The notes under the pieces are model-generated. The model saw only the letters and a program-made list of their open reading frames with translations. It was not told the origin of the DNA and ran no database searches. From assembly GCF_003857015.1 (NCBI RefSeq), contig NZ_QGGF01000693.1, positions 1 through 56,872 on the forward strand: 56,872 nt of DNA. The letters are read 5' to 3'. The first letter of the stretch is position 1. Every line of letters begins with the position of its first letter. A program made the position numbers and the translations under genes. Shown here in pieces: positions 17,479-26,101 of this stretch. Source of the DNA: Micromonospora globispora (lineage in GTDB: Bacteria; Actinomycetota; Actinomycetes; Mycobacteriales; Micromonosporaceae).

Positions 17479-18270
17479 ATGTCGGGGATTGCCGAGCACG
17501 AACGCCAGGAACACGTGCTGCGGATGCTCGACGGGCAGGGGCGGGTCAGCGTCAACGATCTGATGGACCGGTTCGGCGTATCCGCCGTCACCGTCCGCAA
17601 GGACCTCGAGTCCCTCGAGCGGCGTCGGCTGCTGCGACGCGTTCGCGGGGGCGCCGTTCCGCACGAAGGCGCCGACGAAGGCGCGTTCGAAATGCGGCTG
17701 CGGCACAGCGTGGCAGCGAAGCAGTCCATCGCCCGAGCCGCCGCGGCGCACGTCAGGGATGGCGACGCCATCTCCTTGGACTGCAGCACCACGTGCTACT
17801 ACCTGGCTCTCGAGCTGAGGGGACGGCGCGGGCTGGTCGTCGTGACCAACGGCCTTCGCGCCGCCGACGTGCTCAGCGAATCCGACTCGATCACCGTCGT
17901 GGTGCTCGGCGGGACCGTTCGCCGGTCGTCCCAGTCCCTCGTCGGCGACTTCGGTGACGTCTTCTCGTCGCGGGGCCGACTCAACGTCGGCTTCTTCGGC
18001 CTGCGCTCACTCACCCCTGAGCACGGACTGATGGAGTTGAGCATCGAGGAGACCGCGGTCAAGCGGCGTCTCGCCGCCGCCTCCGATCACGTGTACGGGC
18101 TCTTCGACTCCTCGAAGCTCGGGCGCTTCGCGCTGCACTCCTTCGTCGCGACCGACCATCTGACCGGACTCATTACGGACGAGGGCATGCCCGACGACGT
18201 CGCGGAGCAGTGGGCGTCGCGGGGCGTCAAGGTCGAGCGGGTGACCGCCTCCGGGGGAGGCGTGGCATGA
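17479..18270 (+). CDS. DeoR-family regulator of rhamnose catabolism (RhaR-like)
   Basis: The 263-residue product starts at the ATG at 17479, behind GGAGGGG. The N-terminal helix-turn-helix is VNDLMDRFGVSAVTVRKDLE (about 24-43). The sensor domain has ISLDCSTTCYYLALEL and FDSSKLGRFALHSF, the DeoR sugar-phosphate pocket. The stop overlaps the start of rhaB (ATGA). In rhizobia and Bacillus the rhamnose operon is controlled by a DeoR protein next to the kinase, so this is probably the RhaR equivalent, responding to a rhamnose intermediate. Confidence 0.88.
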   Translation: MSGIAEHERQEHVLRMLDGQGRVSVNDLMDRFGVSAVTVRKDLESLERRRLLRRVRGGAVPHEGADEGAFEMRLRHSVAAKQSIARAAAAHVRDGDAISLDCSTTCYYLALELRGRRGLVVVTNGLRAADVLSESDSITVVVLGGTVRRSSQSLVGDFGDVFSSRGRLNVGFFGLRSLTPEHGLMELSIEETAVKRRLAAASDHVYGLFDSSKLGRFALHSFVATDHLTGLITDEGMPDDVAEQWASRGVKVERVTASGGGVA

Positions 18271-19763
18271 GCGAACGCCGGTGCGTCGCCGTCGACCTCG
18301 GCGCCGAGAGTGGCCGGATCGTCGTGGGAACGTTCGACGGACACCGCCTGGGCACTGAGATCGTGCACCGCTTTCCGAACCGGCCGCGAATGGTCGATGG
18401 GCACCTCCGGTGGGACGTGGCGGCCCTGTGGAGCGAGATCGTCGAGGGCCTGAGTCGCGCCGGCGCCGCCGAACCGGTCGACTCGGTCGGCGTGGACAGC
18501 TGGGGGATCGACTTCGGTTACCTGGACGAGCGAGGCGACCTCGTCGCGGACCCGGTGTCGCACCGCGACGCCCGTACGGACGGGACGCTGAACGCGGCGG
18601 CGCAGATGGTCGGCCGCGAGCGGCTCTACCGCGACACGGGCATCCAGCTGATGCAGATCAATGCCGTCTTCCAGCTCCTCGCCGAATCCCGCGCCGGCGG
18701 TCCACCGCCGGCTGCCCGCCGGCTGCTCATGATTCCCGACCTGTTCCACCACCTGCTGTCGGGCTCCTCGGTTGCGGAGTTCACCGCAGTCAGCACCACG
18801 GGCGCGTACGACGTCGCCGGCCGGGCGTGGGCGACCAAGCTCCTCGACGACCTCGGAATCCGAACGGACCTGCTACCCGAGGTGGTGGATGCCGGCACCG
18901 ACCTCGGGGCGGTCGTTCCCGCGCTCGCCACCCTGCCGGGTCTCGCCTCGACCCGGGTCATCACCCCCGGAAGTCACGACACGGCGAGCGCGGTGGCAGC
19001 CGTGCCCTTCGCGGACCCGTACGCCGGGTACATCTCCTCGGGAACCTGGTCGCTGGTCGGCGTCGAGCTGGTACATCCGGTCGTCAACGAGTCGTCCCGC
19101 AAAGCGAACCTCACCAACGAGGGCGGCGTCGCCGGGACGGTGCGACTGCTGCGCAACGTGATGGGGCTCTGGGTCCTGCAGGAGTGCCGGCGCCAGTGGG
19201 CGCGCGAGGGCCGTGACATCGAGTATCCCGCGTTGGTCGCCCTCGCGGCTGAGGCCTCGGCGATGGGCAGCATTGTCGACGTCGATCATCCGTCGTTCGT
19301 ACACCCCGGGGACATGCCGGCGCGGGTACGCGACTACTGCCGTTCCACCGGTCAACCGGTGCCGTCCACGGTCGGCGAGGTGGCACGTTCCGTCCTGGAG
19401 GGCCTGGCGTTGCGATACCGCGCGGCCTTCGACTCGATCGCGGAGGTCACCGGGCGGCCGACGACCCTCGTCCACATCGTCGGCGGCGGCTCCCGCAACG
19501 ACCTGCTCAACCAGCTGACGGCGGACGTGACCGGGCTGGCCGTTCACGCGGGGCCCGTCGAGGCGACCGCGATGGGCAATCTACTCGTCCAACTCGTCGC
19601 ACTCGGCGAGCTCGGGGGACTGGACGACGTACGCGAGGTGGTGCGGCGCAGCGACTGCGGTCGCCTCGTCGAACCACGTGACCCCTCCGTCTGGGGGGAG
19701 CACTACACCCGATTCCGTGACCTTGTCGCGTCGGCTACGCCCGTGCAGGACCTGGTCAACTAA
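18267..19763 (+). CDS. rhaB: Rhamnulokinase
   Basis: This 498-residue FGGY kinase phosphorylates L-rhamnulose at C1. It begins VAVDLGAESGRIVVG, typical of RhaB (AESGR in place of the usual TSS/TTS). It has SVGVDSWGIDFGYLDERG near 75-92, PGSHDTASAVAA near 233-244 with the catalytic Asp, and SSGTWSLVGVEL. A C-terminal HIVGGGSRNDLLNQLTADVT completes the ATP-binding half. The ATG overlaps the stop of the DeoR gene. A hairpin follows the gene, before the transporter genes. Confidence 0.93.
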   Translation: MSERRCVAVDLGAESGRIVVGTFDGHRLGTEIVHRFPNRPRMVDGHLRWDVAALWSEIVEGLSRAGAAEPVDSVGVDSWGIDFGYLDERGDLVADPVSHRDARTDGTLNAAAQMVGRERLYRDTGIQLMQINAVFQLLAESRAGGPPPAARRLLMIPDLFHHLLSGSSVAEFTAVSTTGAYDVAGRAWATKLLDDLGIRTDLLPEVVDAGTDLGAVVPALATLPGLASTRVITPGSHDTASAVAAVPFADPYAGYISSGTWSLVGVELVHPVVNESSRKANLTNEGGVAGTVRLLRNVMGLWVLQECRRQWAREGRDIEYPALVALAAEASAMGSIVDVDHPSFVHPGDMPARVRDYCRSTGQPVPSTVGEVARSVLEGLALRYRAAFDSIAEVTGRPTTLVHIVGGGSRNDLLNQLTADVTGLAVHAGPVEATAMGNLLVQLVALGELGGLDDVREVVRRSDCGRLVEPRDPSVWGEHYTRFRDLVASATPVQDLVN

Positions 19764-19774
19764 TCCCATAGGAC

Positions 19775-19791
19775 CCGCCGCGCAGCGGCGG
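19775..19791 (+). terminator. Hairpin between rhaB and the transporter genes
   Basis: CCGCCGC (19775-19781) pairs perfectly with GCGGCGG (19785-19791) around a 3-base loop. It follows the rhaB stop by 11 bases. It may be an attenuating terminator or an RNA-processing element that lets the binding protein be expressed at a different level. Confidence 0.45.
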
Positions 19792-19834
19792 CTCCTGCGC
19801 CCGGAGCACGGTCGCAGGCTCGAGAGGAGTTCAG

Positions 19835-20872
19835 ATGCGGATGTCGAAGAGGGCGATGGCACTGGTGGCCGTCGGGCTCGTCGGCGCTCTTGCGATGAGC
19901 GGCTGCAGCAAGAAGTCTGGCGGCAGCAGCGGGGCGTCCGCCGGATCCGGCAAGGACGGTAAGCAGATCGCCGTTGCCTTCGTCCCGAAGCTGCAGGGCA
20001 TCCCGTACTTCGAGGCCATGAACACCGGCGGACAGAAGGCCGCCAAGGATCTCGGTATCAACTGGATCTACAAGGGCTCGACCACGGCGGACCCCGGGGC
20101 GCAGACCGACATCGTGAAGTCGCTGATTCAGCAGAAGGTAGACGTTCTCGTGGTCGCACCCAACGATCCCGACTCGATGGCGCCGGTGCTCGCGGACGCC
20201 AAGGCCAAGGGCATCCACGTGATGACCTCGGACACGGACGCACCGAACTCGGTGCGTGAGGTGTTCGTCAACCAGGCCACCGCGGAGGGTATCGGAAGGG
20301 GCCTCACGGACGCCCTGCTCGAGAAGATGGGCAGCCAGGGCAAGTACGCCATCGTGTCGTGCGGCCAGACCGCCGCGAACCTCAACTCGTGGATCGCGGT
20401 GCAGAAGCAGTACACCGCGGAGAAGTACCCCAAGGCGCAGATCGTCGACACCGTCTACGCCGGCGAGGACGAGGCCAAGGCCGTCTCGATGGCGAAGGAC
20501 CTGATGAACGCTCACGCGGACCTGACCGGACTCGTCGGTGAGTGCACCTCCTCGGCGCCCGGCGTGGCGAAGGCCGTCCGCGAGGCCGGCAAGATCGGCA
20601 AGGTCTTCACCGTCGGTCTCGGCACACCGCAGGCGATGAAGCCGTACCTCGCCGACGGATCATCCACCGCGGCGATCCTGTGGGACGTCGAGAGCCTGGG
20701 TTACCTGACCGCATGGGCGGGCCAGCAGATCGCCCAGGGCAAGTCGTTCGAGACCAGCAACAAGGTCGGCAGCGACCTGGCCGACGTCAAGTACTTCAGC
20801 GACCAGAAGATGCTGCTCCTCGGTGACCCGCTGCGGATCACCAAGGAGAACGTCGACCAGTTCAACTACTGA
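19835..20872 (+). CDS. rhaS: Rhamnose-type ABC transporter substrate-binding lipoprotein (CUT2)
   Basis: This 345-residue periplasmic-binding protein of the ribose/LacI fold has a lipoprotein signal ending MSGC (Cys24). The mature part starts with KQIAVAFVPKLQGIPYFEAM. VLVVAPNDPDSMAPVLADAK and GLGTPQAMKPYLADG are typical of RhaS/LsrB-like members. GAGAGGAG lies five bases before the ATG. The ATPase and two permeases follow. The order (regulator, kinase, S, T, P, Q) parallels the Rhizobium leguminosarum rhamnose locus, the basis for the gene name. Confidence 0.87.
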   Translation: MRMSKRAMALVAVGLVGALAMSGCSKKSGGSSGASAGSGKDGKQIAVAFVPKLQGIPYFEAMNTGGQKAAKDLGINWIYKGSTTADPGAQTDIVKSLIQQKVDVLVVAPNDPDSMAPVLADAKAKGIHVMTSDTDAPNSVREVFVNQATAEGIGRGLTDALLEKMGSQGKYAIVSCGQTAANLNSWIAVQKQYTAEKYPKAQIVDTVYAGEDEAKAVSMAKDLMNAHADLTGLVGECTSSAPGVAKAVREAGKIGKVFTVGLGTPQAMKPYLADGSSTAAILWDVESLGYLTAWAGQQIAQGKSFETSNKVGSDLADVKYFSDQKMLLLGDPLRITKENVDQFNY

Positions 20873-20924
20873 GGCGCCGACGGGTCGGGCCGGCAACGGC
20901 TCGACCCGTCGAACCGGAGGCATC

Positions 20925-22523
20925 ATGACCACGGCCGACACCCGATCCGACCCGAGCACCCCGGCAACCCTGCCCTCGGTTCTTCGGCTCACCGGCATCG
21001 ACAAGCGGTACGGCGGCGTCCATGCGCTGCGCGGGGTCGACTTCGAACTGGCCCGCGGAGAGGTGCACGCCCTGGTCGGGGAGAACGGAGCCGGCAAGTC
21101 GACCCTTATCAAGATTGTCTCCGGCGCGGAGAGCCCGGATGCGGGAGAGATCGAGATCGACGGGCAGGCCCTGCCGACGGGAAGCACCACCTCGGCGCTG
21201 AGCGCCGGCATCGCGACCGTCTACCAGGAGTCCCAGCTCTTCGGCGAACTCACCGTGGCGGAAAACGTCTTCATCGGCCGCGAACTGCGGCGGGCCGGCA
21301 TCGTCGAGCGGGGTCGCCAGCACGAGGCGGTCGTGAAGCTGCTCGAGCGGGTCGGCCTGGACGCTGCCGTCGCGGACGTCCGGGTGGCCGACCTGTCGGT
21401 CGCCGAGCAGCAACTGGTCAGCATCGCCAAGGCCTTCGCGAGCGAGCCGCGCATCCTCATCCTGGACGAGCCATCGGCCATCCTCACCGACCGAGAAATC
21501 GACACCCTGTTCGAGGCCGTCCGCCGGATGCGCGACAGCGGCGTGGCGGTCATCTACATCAGCCATCGCCTCGACGAGCTCGCCCAGATCACCGACCGTG
21601 TCACGGTCCTGCGGGACGGTCGGGTGGTGGCGAGCCGGCCGACCAGGGAGCTCACCGTACGGGCCGTGGCCGAACTGATGGTCGGCCACACGCTCGAAAC
21701 GGACCAGGTGCGGCGAACGGTGCCGGACGTCGAGCCCGCGCTGGCAGTGACCAGCCTCGGTCGACGGGGTGTCTTCGCCGACGTCGAGCTGGCCCTTCGG
21801 CCCGGCGAGGTGGTCGCCCTCTACGGTCTCATCGGTTCGGGCGCTGCCAGCATCGCCCGCGCCCTGTACGGCATTGACCCGGCCGATTCGGGCATCATCC
21901 GGATCAACGGCCAGGAGGTGAACCTCAGATCACCTGCCGATGCGGTGCGGCACGGGATGACGATGCTTCCGGCCAACCGCAAGGTGCAGGGCGTCTTCAG
22001 CTCCAAGAGCATCGCCTTCAACATCTCCAGCGCACACCTGCGGCTCCTCAGCCGCGGCGGGCTGTGGGTGGACCGCGGCCGGGAACGGTCCGTAGCGCGC
22101 GACTTCATCAAGCGCATCGCCATCAAGGCGCCGGGACCCGCCACCCTCGTCGGCAACCTGTCCGGCGGTAACCAGCAGAAGGTGGTGCTTGCCCGCCAGC
22201 TCGTCGAGCGGCCGCACATTCTGCTGCTCGAGGAACCGACGCAGGGGGTGGATGTCGGGGCCAAGGACGAGATCCACCGGATCATCGTCGAGCTCGCCGA
22301 CGCGGGCAGCGCCGTCCTCGTCGTTTCCTCCGACCTGCCAGAGGTGCTGCAGGTCGCCGATCGGGTTCTCGTGGTGCGGGCGGGGCGGATCGTGGCCGCG
22401 TTCGACCGCGGCGCCCGGCAGGCGGATGTGCTGGCGGCTGCCGCCGGCGATGGCGGGCCCGGCACCGTGGACGACTCCTCCACCGCCAACACCGCCTCGA
22501 CGACGGAGGTGACTGCTCCATGA
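20925..22523 (+). CDS. rhaT: Rhamnose-type ABC transporter ATPase (CUT2, two ATP-binding domains)
   Basis: The 532-residue protein has two fused ABC domains. The first has the Walker A GENGAGKST (about 52-60), signature LSVAEQQLVSIAKA and Walker B ILILDEPSA. The second has a degenerate Walker A (YGLIGSGAAS) and an intact signature NLSGGNQQKVVLAR, the usual asymmetry of RbsA-type ATPases. The ATG at 20925 is preceded by CCGGAGG. Its stop overlaps the next permease. It energises import together with the genes on either side. Confidence 0.92.
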   Translation: MTTADTRSDPSTPATLPSVLRLTGIDKRYGGVHALRGVDFELARGEVHALVGENGAGKSTLIKIVSGAESPDAGEIEIDGQALPTGSTTSALSAGIATVYQESQLFGELTVAENVFIGRELRRAGIVERGRQHEAVVKLLERVGLDAAVADVRVADLSVAEQQLVSIAKAFASEPRILILDEPSAILTDREIDTLFEAVRRMRDSGVAVIYISHRLDELAQITDRVTVLRDGRVVASRPTRELTVRAVAELMVGHTLETDQVRRTVPDVEPALAVTSLGRRGVFADVELALRPGEVVALYGLIGSGAASIARALYGIDPADSGIIRINGQEVNLRSPADAVRHGMTMLPANRKVQGVFSSKSIAFNISSAHLRLLSRGGLWVDRGRERSVARDFIKRIAIKAPGPATLVGNLSGGNQQKVVLARQLVERPHILLLEEPTQGVDVGAKDEIHRIIVELADAGSAVLVVSSDLPEVLQVADRVLVVRAGRIVAAFDRGARQADVLAAAAGDGGPGTVDDSSTANTASTTEVTAP

Positions 22524-23521
22524 CCGGGCTCGTCCAAGCCGTACCACTGCGCCGCAGGCGTCCCGTCGCCCGGGCGGTGGAGGGTCAGGAACTCGCGCTC
22601 GTCGTCGTCATCGCGCTCCTGTGGCTCGCCCTGTCCCTCGGGACCGACACGTTCCTCACCGGTTCGAACCTGCGCAACATCGTCTTCGGCGTGGCGGCGA
22701 TCGCGATCATCGGAATCGGCATGACGCCCGTCATCGTCACCGCCGGCATCGACGTCTCCGTAGGGAGCATGGCTGCGGTGGTCATGGTGGTCGTCGCCAA
22801 ACTCATCCGCGACGTCGGGGCGCCGGCGCCACTCGCCGTCCTCGTAGCGGTCGCGCTCGGGCTGGCGCTCGGGTGCCTCAACGGGCTGCTCGTCAGCCTC
22901 GGCGGCATCCACCCGATCATCGTCACGTTCGGCACCCTGAACGTGTTCCGCTTCGTGGCCCTGCGCATCTTCGACTCCAAGCAGGTGACCGGCGTACCGG
23001 ACACGTTGGCCTGGTTCGGCGGCGGCGAGGCCGGGCGGGGCCTGCTCGGCGTGCCCCACGCCTGGTGGCTCGCCATGGTGCTCGCCGCGCTCATGTGGTG
23101 CTACATGCGTTACTGGGCGACCGGGCGCCACTGGTACGCCATCGGGAACGACCCGAACGCCGCTCGACTCGCCGGCATCAAGGTGCGCCGGCGCACCATC
23201 ACCGCGTACGCCCTCACCGGGTTCTTCGTCGGCCTGGCGGCCTGCGTGCTCATCGGCAGCGGCGGCCTGGTGCAGCAGAATGCGGGCACCGGGCTCGAGT
23301 TGCAGGTCATCGCGGCTGTCGTGATCGGCGGAACGAGCATCCTCGGCGGTCGCGGCACGGTTCTCGGAACGCTGCTGGGAGCGCTGCTGGTCGGCACGCT
23401 GACGAGCGCCATCACGCTGCTCGGCTGGCGCAGCGAGCTGACCGAACTGTTCATCGGTGTGTTCATCCTGGTCGCGGTTGGCGTCGACCTGGTCCGTGAA
23501 CGTCGCAGGAGGACACGGTGA
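22520..23521 (+). CDS. rhaP: Rhamnose-type ABC transporter permease 1 (CUT2)
   Basis: The product has 333 residues and eight to ten hydrophobic segments. Family motifs include VTAGIDVSVGSMAAV, LGLALGCLNGLLVSLG and VIGGTSILGGRGTVLGTLLG, typical of RbsC-type permeases. The start overlaps the ATPase stop (ATGA) and the stop overlaps the next GTG, so the whole unit is translationally coupled. Confidence 0.9.
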   Translation: MTGLVQAVPLRRRRPVARAVEGQELALVVVIALLWLALSLGTDTFLTGSNLRNIVFGVAAIAIIGIGMTPVIVTAGIDVSVGSMAAVVMVVVAKLIRDVGAPAPLAVLVAVALGLALGCLNGLLVSLGGIHPIIVTFGTLNVFRFVALRIFDSKQVTGVPDTLAWFGGGEAGRGLLGVPHAWWLAMVLAALMWCYMRYWATGRHWYAIGNDPNAARLAGIKVRRRTITAYALTGFFVGLAACVLIGSGGLVQQNAGTGLELQVIAAVVIGGTSILGGRGTVLGTLLGALLVGTLTSAITLLGWRSELTELFIGVFILVAVGVDLVRERRRRTR

Positions 23522-24606
23522 CCACCAAGACCGCAGAACTCGACCAGGCTCGCGACCAGAAGCCGGCCGAGGACCCGGGGACGCCGGGCTGGGCTCGTGC
23601 CCTCCGGTTCGTGCTTTCTGAGCGGGTCGCGCTGCTGAGTGTGCTGCTCGTGGTCGTGCTGGCGTGGTTCTGGTACCTGGGCCAGAACGACTACCTCGTC
23701 GCGCCGTACGACGTCGACTACCTGGCCTCCGCCCTCGAGACGATGGTTCCGCTCTGCCTCCTCGGCCTCGCGGAGTTCATCGTCATCGTCTCCGGTCGCG
23801 GCGGCATCGACCTGTCCGTCGGGTCGATCGTCAGCCTTGCCGGCATGGCCTTCGGATTCATGGTGGGCCAGTGGGGATGGCCGGTCGGTCCCGCACTGGT
23901 CCTGAGCGTGCTCGTCGGTGGGATCCTCGGCGCGGTCAACGGTGTACTGGTGGCGTACCTCGGCTTCCCGGCGTTGATCGCGACCCTGGCCACCTACTAC
24001 GCGTACGGGTCGCTGGCGCTGCTGAGCAACGACAACGCCCCCATCTCGACGAAACCCATCCAGGACCTGCACTCGCTGACCCGACCACTCGACCTACCCG
24101 TGATGCCGGATCTGCCGGCGCAGGTGCTGACCTTCCTTCTGCCCTGCGTCGTCGTGGTGTGGCTCGTGGTCAACCGGACGACCTACGGCCGCAAGCTGTA
24201 CGCGATCGGCACGAATGACATCGCCGCCCGCTTCGCGAACATCGACGTGCGGCAGACCCGGTTCCGCGCCTACGTCACCTCCGGACTGCTCTCCGGCGTC
24301 GTCGCCGTGGTCACCGTCGCGCAGTTCGCCTCGGCCCGCCCGGACGCGGGCAGTGTGGGCAACGGGATGGCGCTCCCGGCGATCACCATCGCCGTGCTCG
24401 GCGGGGTGGCGATCTCCGGTGGTCTGGGGCGGGTGGCCGGCGTGGTGATCGCAGCCCTGCTCATCGTCTGGCTGAACGCGGGCATCCTCCTCGCGTTCGA
24501 GGGCTCGGACGGCAGTCAGTTCCAGCTCTTCGCGCTCGGCGCGGTCCTGGTCCTCTCCGCGCTGCTCAACGCGATCACCCTGCGTCGCCGCGGAGGGGTC
24601 CGATGA
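23518..24606 (+). CDS. rhaQ: Rhamnose-type ABC transporter permease 2 (CUT2)
   Basis: This 362-residue RbsC-type permease has a longer charged N terminus. It shows the conserved SGRGGIDLSVGSIVSLAGMA and AVLGGVAISGGLGRVAGVVI. Two different permeases in one CUT2 system are typical of rhamnose (RhaPQ) and AI-2 type importers. The GTG start and TGA both overlap neighbours. The next gene is a class II aldolase. Confidence 0.9.
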   Translation: MTTKTAELDQARDQKPAEDPGTPGWARALRFVLSERVALLSVLLVVVLAWFWYLGQNDYLVAPYDVDYLASALETMVPLCLLGLAEFIVIVSGRGGIDLSVGSIVSLAGMAFGFMVGQWGWPVGPALVLSVLVGGILGAVNGVLVAYLGFPALIATLATYYAYGSLALLSNDNAPISTKPIQDLHSLTRPLDLPVMPDLPAQVLTFLLPCVVVVWLVVNRTTYGRKLYAIGTNDIAARFANIDVRQTRFRAYVTSGLLSGVVAVVTVAQFASARPDAGSVGNGMALPAITIAVLGGVAISGGLGRVAGVVIAALLIVWLNAGILLAFEGSDGSQFQLFALGAVLVLSALLNAITLRRRGGVR

Positions 24607-25373
24607 GCGTGCGTGTCGACCCCGCGATGGTGCCGGCCGCACTCGTCGACCTGACGTTGCGCGTCGGTGATCCGGCTCGCGATCTGGTGAGCCTCGCGGA
24701 GGGCAACACGTCGACCGTGCAGGACGGCGAGCTGGTCGTGAAGGCGAGCGGTGCGCGGATGGACCGCGCGAGCGCGGGCGACTTCGTGGTGGTCGACGTG
24801 GACACGGCCGCCCGCGTCCTCGCCGATCCGCGCACCACTCAGGACGAGCTCTCTGCGCTGCTGTCCGTGGCGGACGATCCGCGAGGGCGCCGCGCCTCGA
24901 TCGAGACGCTCGTCCACGTCGCCGCGGTGCACGCCGGCGGCGCGACCTGGGTCGCGCACACCCATCCGACCGCGCTCGTCGGGCTCCTCTCCGTCGAGGA
25001 GGGGGAGCGGTTGTGGCAGGCGCCGCTGTTTCCGGACGAGGCAGTGGTCGTCGGTCGTCCCGCATGGGTCGGGTATGAGGAACCCGGTCTCGCGCTCGGC
25101 CGCGCCGTCGCAGCCGCCATCACCGACCACGCCGACCGCTACGGCACTCCGCCGCGGCTCGTGCTCCTCGGCAACCATGGAATCGTCGCGCTCGGCCGGT
25201 CGCCCGAGGAGGTCGAGGCCGTGACGACGATGGCGGTGAAGGCCGCCCGTACCCGCCTGATCGCGCACGCGGTCGGGAGACCGCGGTATCTCGACGCGGC
25301 CGGCGGAGATGCCCTCGCCTCCCGCGCCGACGAGGTCGCCCGCCGCGCGTTGCTGGCGGGAGAGACGGTATGA
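24603..25373 (+). CDS. Class II aldolase/adducin-family protein (fuculose-phosphate-aldolase type)
   Basis: This 256-residue zinc aldolase-fold protein has the zinc ligands His119 and His121 (AHTHPTA) and His192 (GNHG). Glu101 in the helix ASIETLVH is the likely catalytic acid. Substrate-phosphate features EGNTSTVQDG and KASGARMDR are near the N terminus. It should cleave a deoxy-ketose 1-phosphate to DHAP and an aldehyde, or act as a related epimerase or decarboxylase. It is coupled by overlap to rhaQ upstream and a HAD protein downstream. It is separate from the rhamnulose-phosphate aldolase encoded at 28700, so a second substrate is likely. Confidence 0.83.
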   Translation: MSVRVDPAMVPAALVDLTLRVGDPARDLVSLAEGNTSTVQDGELVVKASGARMDRASAGDFVVVDVDTAARVLADPRTTQDELSALLSVADDPRGRRASIETLVHVAAVHAGGATWVAHTHPTALVGLLSVEEGERLWQAPLFPDEAVVVGRPAWVGYEEPGLALGRAVAAAITDHADRYGTPPRLVLLGNHGIVALGRSPEEVEAVTTMAVKAARTRLIAHAVGRPRYLDAAGGDALASRADEVARRALLAGETV

Positions 25374-26101
25374 CCCGTCCGCCCTTTGCCGATCGCATCG
25401 TCGAGGCGGTGTTCTTCGACGTCGGTGGCCCGATCTACGACGACGAGAACTTCGTGTCCGCGGTGCTCGCCGCGCTCGACGACCTTCGGGCCGAGCAGGG
25501 ACGAGAGCCCGTCGATTGGGCGAGCTTCCGAGCGGTGTACGACGCCGTCCGGATCGCGCAGTCCGGGTCGCTGCGGCGCGCGCTCGCCGCCGAGTTCCTC
25601 GGTGACGAGCGGCGGCGCGACGAGCTGCACGAGCGCACCCGGCACCACTGGCAGCACCCGGCGGGTTCGCTCTACGCCGACGTGCTGCCGTGCCTGCGGG
25701 AGCTGCATGGGCAGGTGCGCGTCGGGGTGCTGGCCAACCAGGAGGCCACCGTGGTCGACGCGCTGCGTCGTGACGGCCTGGCACCCTTCATCGACGTCTG
25801 GGGCGTCTCCGCGCTGGTCGGGTTCGAGAAGCCGGAGCCCGCCCTCTTCGAGTGGGCGCTGAAGCAGGCGGGAACGACCCCGGCGACAACCGTGCATGTC
25901 GGCAACCGCCTCGACACCGACGTCCGCCCGGCCCGCCGCCTCGGCCTCGGCACCGTCTGGGTGCTGCGCGGCGAGGCAGCTCCCGAGCCGACGACCGAGC
26001 AGCTCGCGGAGCCCGACGTCGCCGTACCCGACCTCCGTGGCCTTCCCCGGCTGCTGCTCGGCGATGGTCGGCGGCAGCGCGCCGAGGCCGAGCGGCCATG
26101 A
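25370..26101 (+). CDS. HAD-superfamily hydrolase-like protein
   Basis: This 243-residue haloacid-dehalogenase-fold protein has motif I FFDVGGPIYDDE. The nucleophile Asp is present, but the usual second Asp (DxD) is Gly, so phosphatase activity is uncertain. Motif II is VGVLANQEA. Motif III lies around FEKPEPALFEWALKQAG, and motif IV is HVGNRLDTDVRPARRLG, with both acids. It is coupled to the aldolase upstream and the FGGY kinase downstream by 4-base overlaps. It may be a sugar-phosphate phosphatase that relieves toxic intermediates, but this is speculative. Confidence 0.78.
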   Translation: MTRPPFADRIVEAVFFDVGGPIYDDENFVSAVLAALDDLRAEQGREPVDWASFRAVYDAVRIAQSGSLRRALAAEFLGDERRRDELHERTRHHWQHPAGSLYADVLPCLRELHGQVRVGVLANQEATVVDALRRDGLAPFIDVWGVSALVGFEKPEPALFEWALKQAGTTPATTVHVGNRLDTDVRPARRLGLGTVWVLRGEAAPEPTTEQLAEPDVAVPDLRGLPRLLLGDGRRQRAEAERP

